Program-made: the position numbers and the translations under genes | Notes under the pieces: model-generated | Seen by the model: the letters and a program-made list of their open reading frames with translations, nothing else | The model's database searches: none | What the model was told of the DNA's origin: nothing | Part shown: positions 27,608 through 36,029 of the stretch, one piece after another | How the letters are laid out: each line of letters begins with the position of its first letter | Position numbering within the stretch: the first letter of the stretch is position 1 | Assembly (NCBI RefSeq): GCF_002902965.1 | Contig: NZ_CP026109.1 | Location: 62,001 to 126,000 of the forward strand | Direction: 5' to 3' | Origin: Paraburkholderia hospita | Lineage (GTDB): Bacteria; Pseudomonadota; Gammaproteobacteria; Burkholderiales; Burkholderiaceae | DNA: 64,000 nt

Positions 27608-28951
27608 ATGACAACGCCGAGCTCGGTTCGCACGGTCCCCGTAACGCCAAGCCATATTCCTGACGAAACTGCGGACGACCGTCTTTTTCGCAAGGTAACG
27701 CTCCGAATCATCCCCTTTTTATTTTTCTGCTACGTCATCGCGATTTTGGACCGCAATAACATCGGTTTCGCGCAGTTGCAGATGAAGCATGACCTGTCAC
27801 TGACCGACGCGATGTACAGCCTTGGCGCGGTATTCTTCTTCTGTGGTTACGTGCTTTTTGAAGTGCCCAGTAACGTGCTTCTTCATCGGTTCGGTGCCAG
27901 AAAGACGTTTTCCCGCATCATGCTGTTGTGGGGCACGGCGTCCGTGCTGATGGTATTTGTCTCGAGCACTTCGCAGTTTTATGTGCTCCGGTTTCTGCTC
28001 GGGGTGTTCGAAGCCGGGTTTTTTCCGGGCATCGTCTTCTACCTGACCTTCTGGTTCCCGGCGCGTCGTCGTGCTGGTGCGCTTTCGATTTTCTACGCGG
28101 GCGTCGCTGTTGCTGGCGTACTCGGCGGCTTGGTGTCGGGCGGGATTATGCGCGGCATGGATGGCGTTGCCGGGATTCACGGCTGGCAGTGGATGCTTGC
28201 GATTGAAGGGGCACCCGCCATTCTGCTCGGCGCCATTGCGTTTTTCTATCTCAAGGACAACCCGTCAGCAGCATCGTGGCTTTCCATAATCGAGAAGCGC
28301 CGTCTGTCGGATGTGCTGGCGCGCGAAGACAAGCCGAGCGGGCATAGCCATTCTCTGCTTTCGGCTTTGGGTAACCCTTACGTGTACCTGTTTGCCTTCG
28401 TCTACTTCTGTCTGACGTCTGCCATCCTGTTGCTGCTGTTCTGGATGCCGGCGATGATTAAGGAGTTTGGGGTTCAGGACATCGTTCAAATCAGCCTCTA
28501 TTCGGCGATTCCGAACGCAATCGGTGCGGTAGGTGTCATCCTTATCGCCCGTCATTCTGACCGGCGAAACGAGCGGAAGTGGCACTTCATCTTGTGCGCG
28601 GTCGGAGCTGCAGTAGCGCTCTCATTGCTGACAACACACGGTATCGGCTTCAGCGTGTCGATGGCGTTACTGACCATCGCTGCCGTACTCGTGTATGCCG
28701 CACACCCAATCTTCTGGTCGGTTCCCGCAACATTCTTCCGCGGCCCGAATGCAGCTGCGAGCATTGCGCTGGTGAGCAGTATTGGGGTGTCGAGTGGAAC
28801 GATTACGCCTTATCTCATCGGGCTAATCAAGACGTACACCGGTAGCATGAGTAGCGCTTTCTACTTCATTGCTGTCATGCTGGCAATTGCCTGCGTTGCG
28901 ATGAGCTATGCACTACGGTCCGAGCAGGCGCGCCGGCTGCAGGAATCCTAA
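27608..28951 (+). CDS. Major facilitator superfamily transporter 2 (anion:cation symporter type)
   Basis: 447 residues from the ATG at 27608, with GTGGAG 7 nt upstream. An earlier in-frame start at 27503 would add a non-membrane head. The pattern is that of the ACS family (phthalate, tartrate and glucarate permeases): YVIAILDRNNIGFAQLQM in helix 1, FFFCGYVLFEVPSNVLLHRFGAR, and FEAGFFPGIVFYLTFWFPARRR between helices 4 and 5. Twelve helices are expected. Family members import organic acids, so an aromatic or alicyclic acid is a plausible cargo. A strong terminator follows. Confidence 0.92.
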   Translation: MTTPSSVRTVPVTPSHIPDETADDRLFRKVTLRIIPFLFFCYVIAILDRNNIGFAQLQMKHDLSLTDAMYSLGAVFFFCGYVLFEVPSNVLLHRFGARKTFSRIMLLWGTASVLMVFVSSTSQFYVLRFLLGVFEAGFFPGIVFYLTFWFPARRRAGALSIFYAGVAVAGVLGGLVSGGIMRGMDGVAGIHGWQWMLAIEGAPAILLGAIAFFYLKDNPSAASWLSIIEKRRLSDVLAREDKPSGHSHSLLSALGNPYVYLFAFVYFCLTSAILLLLFWMPAMIKEFGVQDIVQISLYSAIPNAIGAVGVILIARHSDRRNERKWHFILCAVGAAVALSLLTTHGIGFSVSMALLTIAAVLVYAAHPIFWSVPATFFRGPNAAASIALVSSIGVSSGTITPYLIGLIKTYTGSMSSAFYFIAVMLAIACVAMSYALRSEQARRLQES

Positions 28952-28972
28952 ACTGGGTGCAGTAAAAACCTG

Positions 28973-29004
28973 GCGGGCCCCGATAACATCGGGGCCCGCT
29001 TTTT
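28973..29004 (+). terminator. Strong rho-independent terminator after MFS 2
   Basis: The 12-bp perfect stem GCGGGCCCCGAT / ATCGGGGCCCGC with a 3-nt loop (AAC) is followed by five Ts. It cleanly ends the MFS 2 transcript. Confidence 0.93.
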
Positions 29005-29071
29005 CATTCGGGATAAGAGGTTCTATTCGACGAAGAAACCGGTGAGGTCAGCGAGCTACGACTTTGGAACG

Positions 29072-29302
29072 TCAATGGTCGGTTTTCGTCTGGACGTCAG
29101 CGTGTTGCGCCCGAATGCGGCGTTCGGCAGCCTGGATATTGTCCGGATAGTGAACCCAGTCTTGGGGGGAGTATCCGGCGCGGTGGAGGGCTTCTAACTC
29201 GGAAGCAACCTGTGCCCGGGTCACTTGGGCCGGTTGCTCATCGGCAAAACTCGTGGCGCTGACGGTGCAAGCAATGGCGGCTGCGAGAAGCTGCATTCTC
29301 AT
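29072..29302 (-). CDS. DUF4148 small secreted protein
   Basis: 76 residues: a signal peptide (MRMQLLAAAIACTVSATSFA) and a short mature region with the DUF4148 features TRAQVASELEALHRAGYSPQDW and YPDNIQAAERR. AAAGGA precedes the start. These proteins are widespread in Burkholderiales, usually monocistronic, and of unknown function. Nothing ties it to the catabolic genes around it. Confidence 0.85.
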   Translation of the reverse strand: MRMQLLAAAIACTVSATSFADEQPAQVTRAQVASELEALHRAGYSPQDWVHYPDNIQAAERRIRAQHADVQTKTDH

Positions 29303-29567
29303 GAGTAGGTCCTTTAGCTGATACGTAGAAGGGCGGTGCGACTCGCCCAGCGGTGTCGAGACTATAGAACCGATAGATGTAGGTAAAAACCCTTATAAAA
29401 CGGATTCACTGTTTGCCCGAGCCGAATAGTGCTCGCGAGGCTGAACATTTGCTCGTTACCGGGTCGATAGGCAGAGGGGGCGGCAGGGCGCCGAATTTGC
29501 CTGAGCGCGTTGGGTGGCAAGTCGTCAGCGCCTTGCGACGCCGACTACCCCGGGAGCAGCCGGAAGA

Positions 29568-30221
29568 TTACTTCAGCACGAGCGGGTCGATGAGGTAAGC
29601 GGCAGCTCGATTGGACAGTAGGCTTATCGCACGGACGAGCGCGCCGTCCGCTTCAAACGCACTATGCGCCTGAGCGGTGTTCTCGAACCACAAGGCGGTC
29701 AGCACATCTGGCGGGACGGGTTCCGACCACAGCCGTTCCCGCGTCGCTGTACGAGTCGTCCAGTTGAAAGACATCTGGGCGGCCGTCCCATCGGCTTCTT
29801 TGGCCGACACCACGGCCTTCCGGAAAGCATCGCGGTCCGCTCGGTCTTTCATAGCTGCCACGACGAGAACCTTGACCCCCAAGGGTTCTGGGAACGCATC
29901 CTCGTGTTCGACGACGCAGAGACTCCACCCACGAAGGAAGTTCGGCTCATCATCCGGGATGTATTTGCTCCCCGTCGCTGAGCGCTGAGCGACGCTCATC
30001 ACTTCGTCGTTCTCGAAGCAAAGCTCCACGATTCCATCCACCAGGAAGCACCCTTCAGCGTCCGCGTGTTTCCAGAGAATTTTCTCGACTCTGTTTTGCG
30101 TGTAGCTGGTGATGCCCTCCATGCACAGTGCGAGGTCTGCGTGGCAACCCGCCCAATAAGCACGGAAATCGCTGAATGCAGCCCCTTCTTTTCGGGACAG
30201 CAATGTCATTCGCTTAATCAT
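29568..30221 (-). CDS. EthD-domain protein (tandem ferredoxin-like)
   Basis: 217 residues without signal peptide. The N-terminal half shows an EthD/dimeric alpha-beta barrel pattern (LLSRKEGAAFSDFRAYWAGCHADLAL, then TSYTQNRVEKI). The C-terminal half repeats a similar strand-helix layout (VKVLVVAAMKDRADRDAFRKAVV). EthD-like barrels include decarboxylases, dehydratases and accessory proteins in aromatic and polyketide metabolism. Divergent from the flavoprotein gene, with the shared operator in between, so it is likely a working enzyme of the pathway. Confidence 0.72.
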   Translation of the reverse strand: MIKRMTLLSRKEGAAFSDFRAYWAGCHADLALCMEGITSYTQNRVEKILWKHADAEGCFLVDGIVELCFENDEVMSVAQRSATGSKYIPDDEPNFLRGWSLCVVEHEDAFPEPLGVKVLVVAAMKDRADRDAFRKAVVSAKEADGTAAQMSFNWTTRTATRERLWSEPVPPDVLTALWFENTAQAHSAFEADGALVRAISLLSNRAAAYLIDPLVLK

Positions 30222-30415
30222 TTCGTCTCCTGAATCTGTAGAAAGTCTGGTCGATACAACGTGGTTCGCAGTGAGGCCTTACGCAGGTTACGACTGGGCC
30301 AAAGTGCAATCGGTGCACGCGGACCCAAAGGGGCAATCCACGCATTTGAACCGCCGGAGCCACTGGCCTGTCGTTTCCAAAGGCTGGTCTCTTTTTCGGC
30401 ACCAGGTTTTCTAGG

Positions 30416-30453
30416 GATTGTACGTAAGCAAATAGATACGCGTATATATAATT
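30416..30453 (+). promoter_or_regulatory. Shared 38-bp operator, copy C (EthD / flavoprotein divergent promoter)
   Basis: The arms are GATTGTACGTAAGCAA (30416-30431) and ACGCGTATATATAATT (30438-30453), with the same 6-bp spacer as copies A and D. The right arm includes TATAAT, 91 bp before the flavoprotein start. The left arm differs from copy A by three transitions and one further A/G change at its end. Confidence 0.74.
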
Positions 30454-30543
30454 ATGGCGTATCATCCTTTCATGGCCCGAGGAATTGGGAATGACTTGTG
30501 AGGAAGCGTCACCTAGTCGCTTTCTCGTTCTGGGAGACGCGTA

Positions 30544-32307
30544 ATGAAGCAGGAAAGCGAATACGTCTGCGACGTGCTGGTGATTGGCTCAGGATGCTCC
30601 GGTATGTCGGCAGCAATCACGGCCGCCTCGAACGGACTCAAGGTCCTTGTGATTGAAAAGGAACCCAAGTTTGGCGGCTCGACTGCCCGCTCCGGGGGAT
30701 GGCTTTGGATTCCAAACACGTCGCTGGCGAAGGTCCAGGGCATTCACGAGCCCGAAGGTGCCGCGCGCACGTACCTTCAGCATGACGCGGGCGACAGTTT
30801 TGACGGCGACCGCGTCGATGCTTTCATCAAGTACGGTCCTGAGGCCGTCGACTTTTTCACTTCGAAGACCGCGGTCCGGTTCGATATGCCGCTAGTCTTT
30901 CCCGACTATCACGCAGAAGCGCCGGGAGGCACGCAGGGTGGTCGCTCGATGGTTACGCGACCATTTGACGGACGAGAGCTCGGTGCTGCAATCAAGGACC
31001 TGGCCCCTGCGCTGCCCGAACTGACTGTGTTCGGGATGATGTTGGGATCGGGCAAGGAAATCGTTCATTTCATGCGCGTGACGAAGTCAGTCAAGTCGGC
31101 GTGGTACGTCACGAAGCGTCTTTCGCGTCACTTCGCGGATGTGATGAAACATGGTCGTGGCATGACGCTCACGAACGGCAACGCCCTGGCTGGACGTCTC
31201 GCGAAATCGCTCGCCGACTTGAATGTTCCCTTGTGGCTGAATACTAAGGCTGTGAGTCTCACGACCCAGGACGGCCGCATCACGGGCGCGATGGTTGACC
31301 GTGCAGGTTCAAAGGTAAAAGTGCAGGCCGCTCGCGCGGTCGTCCTTGCCAGCGGCGGCTTTCCCTACGATATCGAGCGTCGCAAGCAGCTCTTTCCGCA
31401 CGCACCGACGGGAACTGAACACTTCTCTCCTTCGCCCACCGGAAACACGGGCGATGGGCTGAGGATGGCGGAAGCGGTTGGCGGCCAAGTTTCAACGACG
31501 CTTCCCAATGCGGCTGCATGGGTACCCGTTTCAACATTGACGCGCAAGGATGGCTCAACAGGCATCATGCCGCACTTCATTGACCGCGCGAAGCCGGGCG
31601 TAATCTCAGTCTTGCGTGACGGTCGTCGTTTTACGAATGAAGGCAACTCGTATCACGATTTTGTACAGGCTCTTGTCAAGTCGACCCCGAAGGGCGAGGA
31701 GATTTCTGCGCATCTCATCTGTGACCACAAGACTTTGCGCACCTATGGACTGGGAAGCGCCGCGCCGTTCCCGATGCCGATTGGTCGCTACCTGCGCGTT
31801 GGATATTTGACGCGGGCGTCCTCTGTGGAGGAGCTGGCAGGCAAGATTGGTGTCAACGCGTTGAATCTGAGAGAGACAGTTCGTAGTTTCAATGCGGAAG
31901 CCCGACTGGGTCGGGACCCGCTGTTTGGCAAGGGCAGCAAGGCATATAACCGCTACCAGGGTGATGCGTTGCATTCTCCGAACCCGTGCGTCGCCCCAAT
32001 CGAGAAAGGGCCGTTCTACGCACTCAAAATCCGAATCGGCGACATCGGAACGTTTGCGGGACTGAAGGCAGACGCATCATGCCGTGTGCTCGACTCCAAG
32101 GGTGCTCCAATTCAGGGTCTGTACGCAGTCGGTAATGACGCATGCAGCATCATGGGTGGCAACTATCCGGGCGCTGGCATCACGCTCGGGCCCGCTCTTA
32201 CCTTTGGTTATATCGCTGGCAAGGCCATTGTGGCGGGTGACAGGCTGCTCGAGAGTGACGTGGCGTCTAATTCCGCATCCCCAAAATTTGCGGTGGTGTC
32301 GCAATAA
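30544..32307 (+). CDS. FAD-dependent dehydrogenase (3-ketosteroid delta-1-dehydrogenase / fumarate reductase flavoprotein type)
   Basis: 587 residues. The N-terminal FAD motif VLVIGSGCSGMSAAITAA is followed by KFGGSTARSGGWLW, and the C-terminal FAD-closing segment is GGNYPGAGITLGPALTFGYIAGKA. The length and these motifs match KSTD-like enzymes that remove hydrogens alpha,beta to a ring ketone; the same family includes 4-oxocyclohexanecarboxylate dehydrogenases that aromatise cyclohexanones. The promoter carries the shared operator that also precedes the homogentisate operon. I infer a ring desaturation or aromatisation step; the substrate is unproven. Confidence 0.9.
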   Translation: MKQESEYVCDVLVIGSGCSGMSAAITAASNGLKVLVIEKEPKFGGSTARSGGWLWIPNTSLAKVQGIHEPEGAARTYLQHDAGDSFDGDRVDAFIKYGPEAVDFFTSKTAVRFDMPLVFPDYHAEAPGGTQGGRSMVTRPFDGRELGAAIKDLAPALPELTVFGMMLGSGKEIVHFMRVTKSVKSAWYVTKRLSRHFADVMKHGRGMTLTNGNALAGRLAKSLADLNVPLWLNTKAVSLTTQDGRITGAMVDRAGSKVKVQAARAVVLASGGFPYDIERRKQLFPHAPTGTEHFSPSPTGNTGDGLRMAEAVGGQVSTTLPNAAAWVPVSTLTRKDGSTGIMPHFIDRAKPGVISVLRDGRRFTNEGNSYHDFVQALVKSTPKGEEISAHLICDHKTLRTYGLGSAAPFPMPIGRYLRVGYLTRASSVEELAGKIGVNALNLRETVRSFNAEARLGRDPLFGKGSKAYNRYQGDALHSPNPCVAPIEKGPFYALKIRIGDIGTFAGLKADASCRVLDSKGAPIQGLYAVGNDACSIMGGNYPGAGITLGPALTFGYIAGKAIVAGDRLLESDVASNSASPKFAVVSQ

Positions 32308-32440
32308 GAGCTGAGTTCGAAAAGACCAAGGAGCTGGTGTTTTGCGGTGGCCACGAGCCACCGCAGCTTTTTCTCGATTGCCGTAGGATGACTGGTCAGT
32401 ACGCCCGGCCGACACAGTGGGCGCCGCGGAGAAGAGCGGG

Positions 32441-33259
32441 ATGGAAGCCAAAAAAGCGGTTCAAGAGCTTGCTGCCAAGGGCCCGAAAGAACAGCGGGGC
32501 ATACATGCTATGGAGGTAGGTGGCACACTCTTGCGCCACCTTGCTGATGCTGGTCAGCCCGTCTCGATGGCGGCGCTTAGCGCGGCGACCAATGTCCCAT
32601 TAAACCAGGTCTTTACGTATATGGTGAGCCTCGTTCGCACAGGGCTCGTGCGAAGGGACGTGATGACCCAGAGCTATGAGCCCGGTCCGTTGTCACTCAA
32701 CCTGGGTTTACGCGCGTTGGCACAACTTCCACTGCTGAAGGAGACCATGCTGCGCGTAGCAGACCTCGCCGGCGAGGCAAATCGCGGTGTATTTGTGGCC
32801 ATCTGGGCTGACCGCGGTCCAACAGTCGTGCGCTATCTGGGGCCGGATATCTACGTGCATACGGGCTTGCATGTGGGCGCAGTTATGTCAATTGCTTACA
32901 GCAGCACTGGACGACTTTTCGCCGCATTCATGCCACGGCGCGCGATTGACCCGATGCTTCAACGTGACGTCGCGGAACGTAGCGGCGTATCGGGCCCACA
33001 GGCAACTGGTGTCATCGACGAGTTGCTTCTTGATATCAGGCAGAGGTGCCTTGCACGAACGACCGGTTTGCCGATACCAGGGATTGATAGCATCAGTGCT
33101 CCCATCTTCAATCAAGCAGGGGAGCTGGCGCTCGCGGTGACTGTTTTTGGGCCGTCCGGCAGCATTGACGGCTCGCGGGACGGCTGCGTTGCGGAGCGTC
33201 TATCGGCGCTCACATCGGAACTATCTTCAGAGCGCTATCCAGCGTTCCTCCACATGTAG
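32441..33259 (+). CDS. IclR-family transcriptional regulator 3
   Basis: 272 residues from the ATG at 32441 (GGAG upstream; a GTG 24 nt earlier is possible). Winged helix SMAALSAATNVPLNQVFTYM, then the IclR effector domain (HVGAVMSIAYSSTGRLFAAF; LPIPGIDSISAPIF). Very similar to the regulator at 7673, including KEQRGIHAMEVGG. It lies 133 bp after the flavoprotein gene on the same strand and may be co-transcribed with it. Confidence 0.93.
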   Translation: MEAKKAVQELAAKGPKEQRGIHAMEVGGTLLRHLADAGQPVSMAALSAATNVPLNQVFTYMVSLVRTGLVRRDVMTQSYEPGPLSLNLGLRALAQLPLLKETMLRVADLAGEANRGVFVAIWADRGPTVVRYLGPDIYVHTGLHVGAVMSIAYSSTGRLFAAFMPRRAIDPMLQRDVAERSGVSGPQATGVIDELLLDIRQRCLARTTGLPIPGIDSISAPIFNQAGELALAVTVFGPSGSIDGSRDGCVAERLSALTSELSSERYPAFLHM

Positions 33260-33553
33260 TGCGGCATCGCCGCTGCGCGTCGTTGCTAGGTGGCTCACGC
33301 TCGCGGATTCGCTAGCGCTTGGCCCCTTAAAACCATGCAATCTGGCGCATAGGGTCCAGCATGCGGTGCATGCATCCCATACATTGACCTTGCTGGCATC
33401 CGTACCGTGTTCGGGCCAGCTCAGAGCCGGCGCAGTAAGAGTGCTCGTTCAAGACAGCCGTTCACTCATCAAATTGCCCACTTGTCGGGCCAGACGCTGC
33501 CCGAGGCATTTCAACGGGTGCGTCCTAAAAATACTTCTGGGATGGAGGTTTTA
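33260..33553. other. 294-bp gap before the BON gene
   Basis: No supported gene. The sequence ends in GGAGGTTTTA, the ribosome site of the BON-domain gene. Confidence 0.5.
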
Positions 33554-33910
33554 GTGGAAACGAAGAAGATTATTGCTTTGGTGGTTGGGATTTTCATCGC
33601 CAGTACGTCGGTTGCATACGCTCAAGGCGGGTCAAGCAGTGACGCGATGCCCTCGAGCAAATCAGCGAGTCAAGCCGCAACGAGCAAGTCGGCCGACCGA
33701 GCGCTCCAGAAACGCGTGCGCGCCGCTCTTGCGAAGGATAAGGGCGTCACCGTCTCGAATATCACTGTGCGGGCACGCGCGGGTGCTGTGATGCTGCAAG
33801 GTACAGTGCCCGACCAGGATGAAATCGATAGGGCAGGTGACGTTGCGAAAGGGGTGACCGGCGTCACATCTGTGAAGAATTCGCTAACTGTCAGAAGTGC
33901 GGGCCAGTAA
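33554..33910 (+). CDS. BON-domain periplasmic protein
   Basis: 118 residues from a GTG at 33554, with GGAGG 5 nt upstream; longer in-frame starts lack this. The signal peptide ends near TSVAYA, a Ser/Ala-rich linker follows, and one BON domain (OsmY-like) spans about residues 45-115: LQKRVRAALAKDKGV, NITVRARAGAVMLQGTVPD, GVTGVTSVKNSL. Single-BON proteins are envelope stress proteins that may bind phospholipid. A general stress protein is the likely role, unrelated to the catabolism. A terminator follows. Confidence 0.88.
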   Translation: METKKIIALVVGIFIASTSVAYAQGGSSSDAMPSSKSASQAATSKSADRALQKRVRAALAKDKGVTVSNITVRARAGAVMLQGTVPDQDEIDRAGDVAKGVTGVTSVKNSLTVRSAGQ

Positions 33911-33962
33911 CCGGTGAGAAACAGATAAGGCGCCAGGTTTGATGGTGCCCGGCGAATCGAGG

Positions 33963-33987
33963 AAGAGGCTCATTCCGAGCCTCTTTT
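33963..33987 (+). terminator. Rho-independent terminator after the BON gene
   Basis: AAGAGGCTC / GAGCCTCTT stem with an ATTCC loop, running into TT. It lies between the BON gene and the convergent SDR gene. Confidence 0.85.
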
Positions 33988-33999
33988 GCTCCATCATTG

Positions 34000-34776
34000 T
34001 CAGATTGCGAGGAAGCCACCGTCGACCGCAAGTGTCACGCCGGTAACGTAGCGCGACATGTCAGACGCAAGAAATATTGTTGGACCAACGAGGTCTTCTG
34101 TCTGTCCAACCCGGCCCATCGGGATGCGGGTCATGAACGCCTCGAGGCGTTTTGGGTCTTCGCGAGTCGCCGCGGTCATAGGTGTCTCAATCACACCTGG
34201 AGCAAGGGCGTTGACCCGAACGCCGTACGGAGCCAACTCGGCGGCAAGGGACTGCGTGAACATCTTGATTGCACCCTTCGAGGGCGAATAACCAAGACTA
34301 CCGCCCTGTCCTGCATAGGCTGCAATCGAGGCAACGTTGACGACAACGCCCTTTGTAGCCTTGATAGCTGGCAGGAAGGCGTGTGTCACGTTGAACGTGC
34401 CTTGCACGTTGACGTCCATCACCTTTCTCCAATTCATTGCCGCATTCGGGCTCGACGAGTTTTCCCGAATGATGATGCCTGCGTTGTTCACGAGCAGGTC
34501 GATTTGACCAATCTCCTTGCCAACCTTTTCAGCAAAGGAATAGCACGCTTCATCATTGGTCACATTCAGTTCGAACGCCCACGCTTCGCGGCCCTCCTCA
34601 CGAATGTGTGCAGCCGTCTCTTCGGCTTGAGCGAGATTCATATCGCTGACAACAACTTTTGCGCCAGCGCGTGCGAGCCCGACGGCCAGTGCGCGTCCAT
34701 TGCCCTGGCCAGCTCCGGTAACGAACGCTAAGCGAGCTTCGAGTAGTGGCGGGGTGACTGTGGGATTAAATGGCAT
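34000..34776 (-). CDS. Short-chain dehydrogenase/reductase 2
   Basis: 258 residues from the ATG at 34776, preceded by AAGGAGAAGGT; the frame extends to 35025 but without homology. Cofactor motif TGAGQGNG, VNNAGIII, a Ser in VVNVASIAAYAG and the pair YSPSK. The tail ends VTGVTLAVDGGF. The shared operator copy D lies 59 bp upstream, tying this SDR to the homogentisate regulon although a BON gene and a terminator separate it from IclR 3. Likely acts on a hydroxyl or keto group of the pathway substrate. Confidence 0.92.
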   Translation of the reverse strand: MPFNPTVTPPLLEARLAFVTGAGQGNGRALAVGLARAGAKVVVSDMNLAQAEETAAHIREEGREAWAFELNVTNDEACYSFAEKVGKEIGQIDLLVNNAGIIIRENSSSPNAAMNWRKVMDVNVQGTFNVTHAFLPAIKATKGVVVNVASIAAYAGQGGSLGYSPSKGAIKMFTQSLAAELAPYGVRVNALAPGVIETPMTAATREDPKRLEAFMTRIPMGRVGQTEDLVGPTIFLASDMSRYVTGVTLAVDGGFLAI

Positions 34777-35127
34777 ACCTTCTCCTTGATAGGTGAGCGA
34801 CAGGAGAGTCCGTAGAGGACTCGTTGTTGTCGATAATTGCATATAAACATATATATTCGTATAGGTGCAATCACCCGGGCGTGTTGGCGATGTGCCTCCT
34901 ATGAGGGGCACGCCTGCAGTCGAAGTGACATGACGAGTTGTAAGGTCTTGCGTCCGCGGACGGCATGTTGCTGATACAGGCGCGCGCAGTACGTCGCAAG
35001 CTGACCTCGCTTGCTGCATGGTCACAAGGATGTTTCGGACGCGTCAAGTCTGCAAAGCAGACTCAGCGAGGACAGGGGATTACCACGAGACGGCCTCGCG
35101 TCTAAACAGAATTCAGCCGGAGACACC
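34777..35127. other. 351-bp gap: SDR promoter and junction with the remnant region
   Basis: The first 100 bp hold copy D of the shared operator. The rest, to the truncated binding-protein gene, has no gene I can support. Confidence 0.5.
34835..34872 (-). promoter_or_regulatory. Shared 38-bp operator, copy D (SDR 2 promoter)
   Basis: Arms AATTGCATATAAACAT (34835-34850) and TCGTATAGGTGCAATC (34857-34872) have the same 16-6-16 layout. Inverted, the far arm reads GATTGCACCTATACGA and matches the left arm of copy C at 11 of 16 positions. The near arm overlaps the likely -10 region. Confidence 0.68.
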
Positions 35128-35238
35128 ATGAAACTCGTTCGCCTCCCGGCCCGAATGTTGACTGTGATGAGTCTGGGCATGACAGCTCATGCCTTATTAG
35201 CTCTGGATGTCAAGATTGGTTTCAACGGTGACCTTTGA
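35128..35238 (+). pseudogene. Truncated Liv-type binding-protein gene (36 codons left)
   Basis: MKLVRLPARMLTVMSLGMTA starts a signal peptide, and the mature peptide begins LDVKIGFNGDL before a stop. The pattern [L/E]VKIGF-x-(G/A)-x-(L/M) is the start of mature branched-chain-type binding proteins; compare EVKIGFLATMSG in the intact gene at 42783. GGAGACACC precedes the ATG. The gene is cut at about 35233, where transposase coding sequence begins. Confidence 0.65.
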
Positions 35239-35838
35239 GCTTCGTTACCAGCGAATGACGGTGCTACGGCCCACCGCAAAGCAAAACCGCTATCCGGCGC
35301 CGCAACTCACGGTGATTCACGCGCAGAAGCGTAATGTGCCGTCCGGGCGAGCTGGCATCGAATGGAAGCTGCCGACCAATCTGCCGGTGCGTTCGCGTGC
35401 CGAGGCAATCCGGAAGCTTGACTGTACGCCATGCGCTGGAAGATCGAAACGTTCCGCAAGATCCTCATGTCCGGGTGCAAGGCTGAGGACTCGAAGTTGC
35501 GTACTGCCGATCGGCTTGCGAACCTGATTTCCGTTTTTTGCATCCTGAACTGGCGAATATTCTGGCTCACCATGATCAGTCGATGTGCGCCACAAGCGCC
35601 GCCGGATACGGTGCTCACATCAGCCGAAATGGAGTTGATCGAGCGTATCGTTCCGGACTTGCCAAATGCCTCACAGGCACCACCGCTCTTGCGACATCTG
35701 ATCAAGGTCGCGCGGCTTGGAGGCTATCTGGCACGAGCCGGGGATTCTCCTCCGGGTAATACCGTTATGTGGCGCGGCATGCGGTGCCTGACCGACATCC
35801 AGCTGGGTTATGCACTCGCCCTGAATCGAAGTGGGTAA
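35233..35838 (+). pseudogene. IS4-family transposase remnant, 5'-truncated and frameshifted
   Basis: Two frames join into the C-terminal half of a Tn5/IS4-type transposase. Frame one reads LTVIHAQKRNVPSGRAGIEW and RAEAIRKLD; after a loss of one base near 35424 (expected D-W-Y-A), the next frame gives YAMRWKIETFRKIL, LRTADRLANLISVFCILNWR and the tail GGYLARAGDSPPGNTVMWRG. The YREK region retains Y, R and E, but the expected Lys is Met. The N-terminal half is missing. It abuts the truncated binding-protein gene. Confidence 0.8.
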
Positions 35839-36029
35839 TTGCAAGCTCGCGCGGGCCGTTCTGGGATGCTGATGACCTATCCCTTCGTAGGGCCAACGGG
35901 CTCCTAGCAAAGTCCCTTTAGTGAAGCTGACACGGAATCAGGACCGTTCTGAATTAGAAATTTTAGGCTCCGTTGTGTCGACCGAGTTCGCTCGACAGGC
36001 TTGCTGGCGAGCGAATTTGTCGGTGGGCG

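Noticed and set aside
33997..34731. 244-codon plus-strand frame opposite SDR 2
   Set aside because: Antisense to a clear SDR with catalytic YxxxK.
34777..35025. N-terminal extension of SDR 2 to 35025
   Set aside because: The extension has no SDR homology, crosses the shared operator, and the ATG at 34776 has a strong ribosome site.
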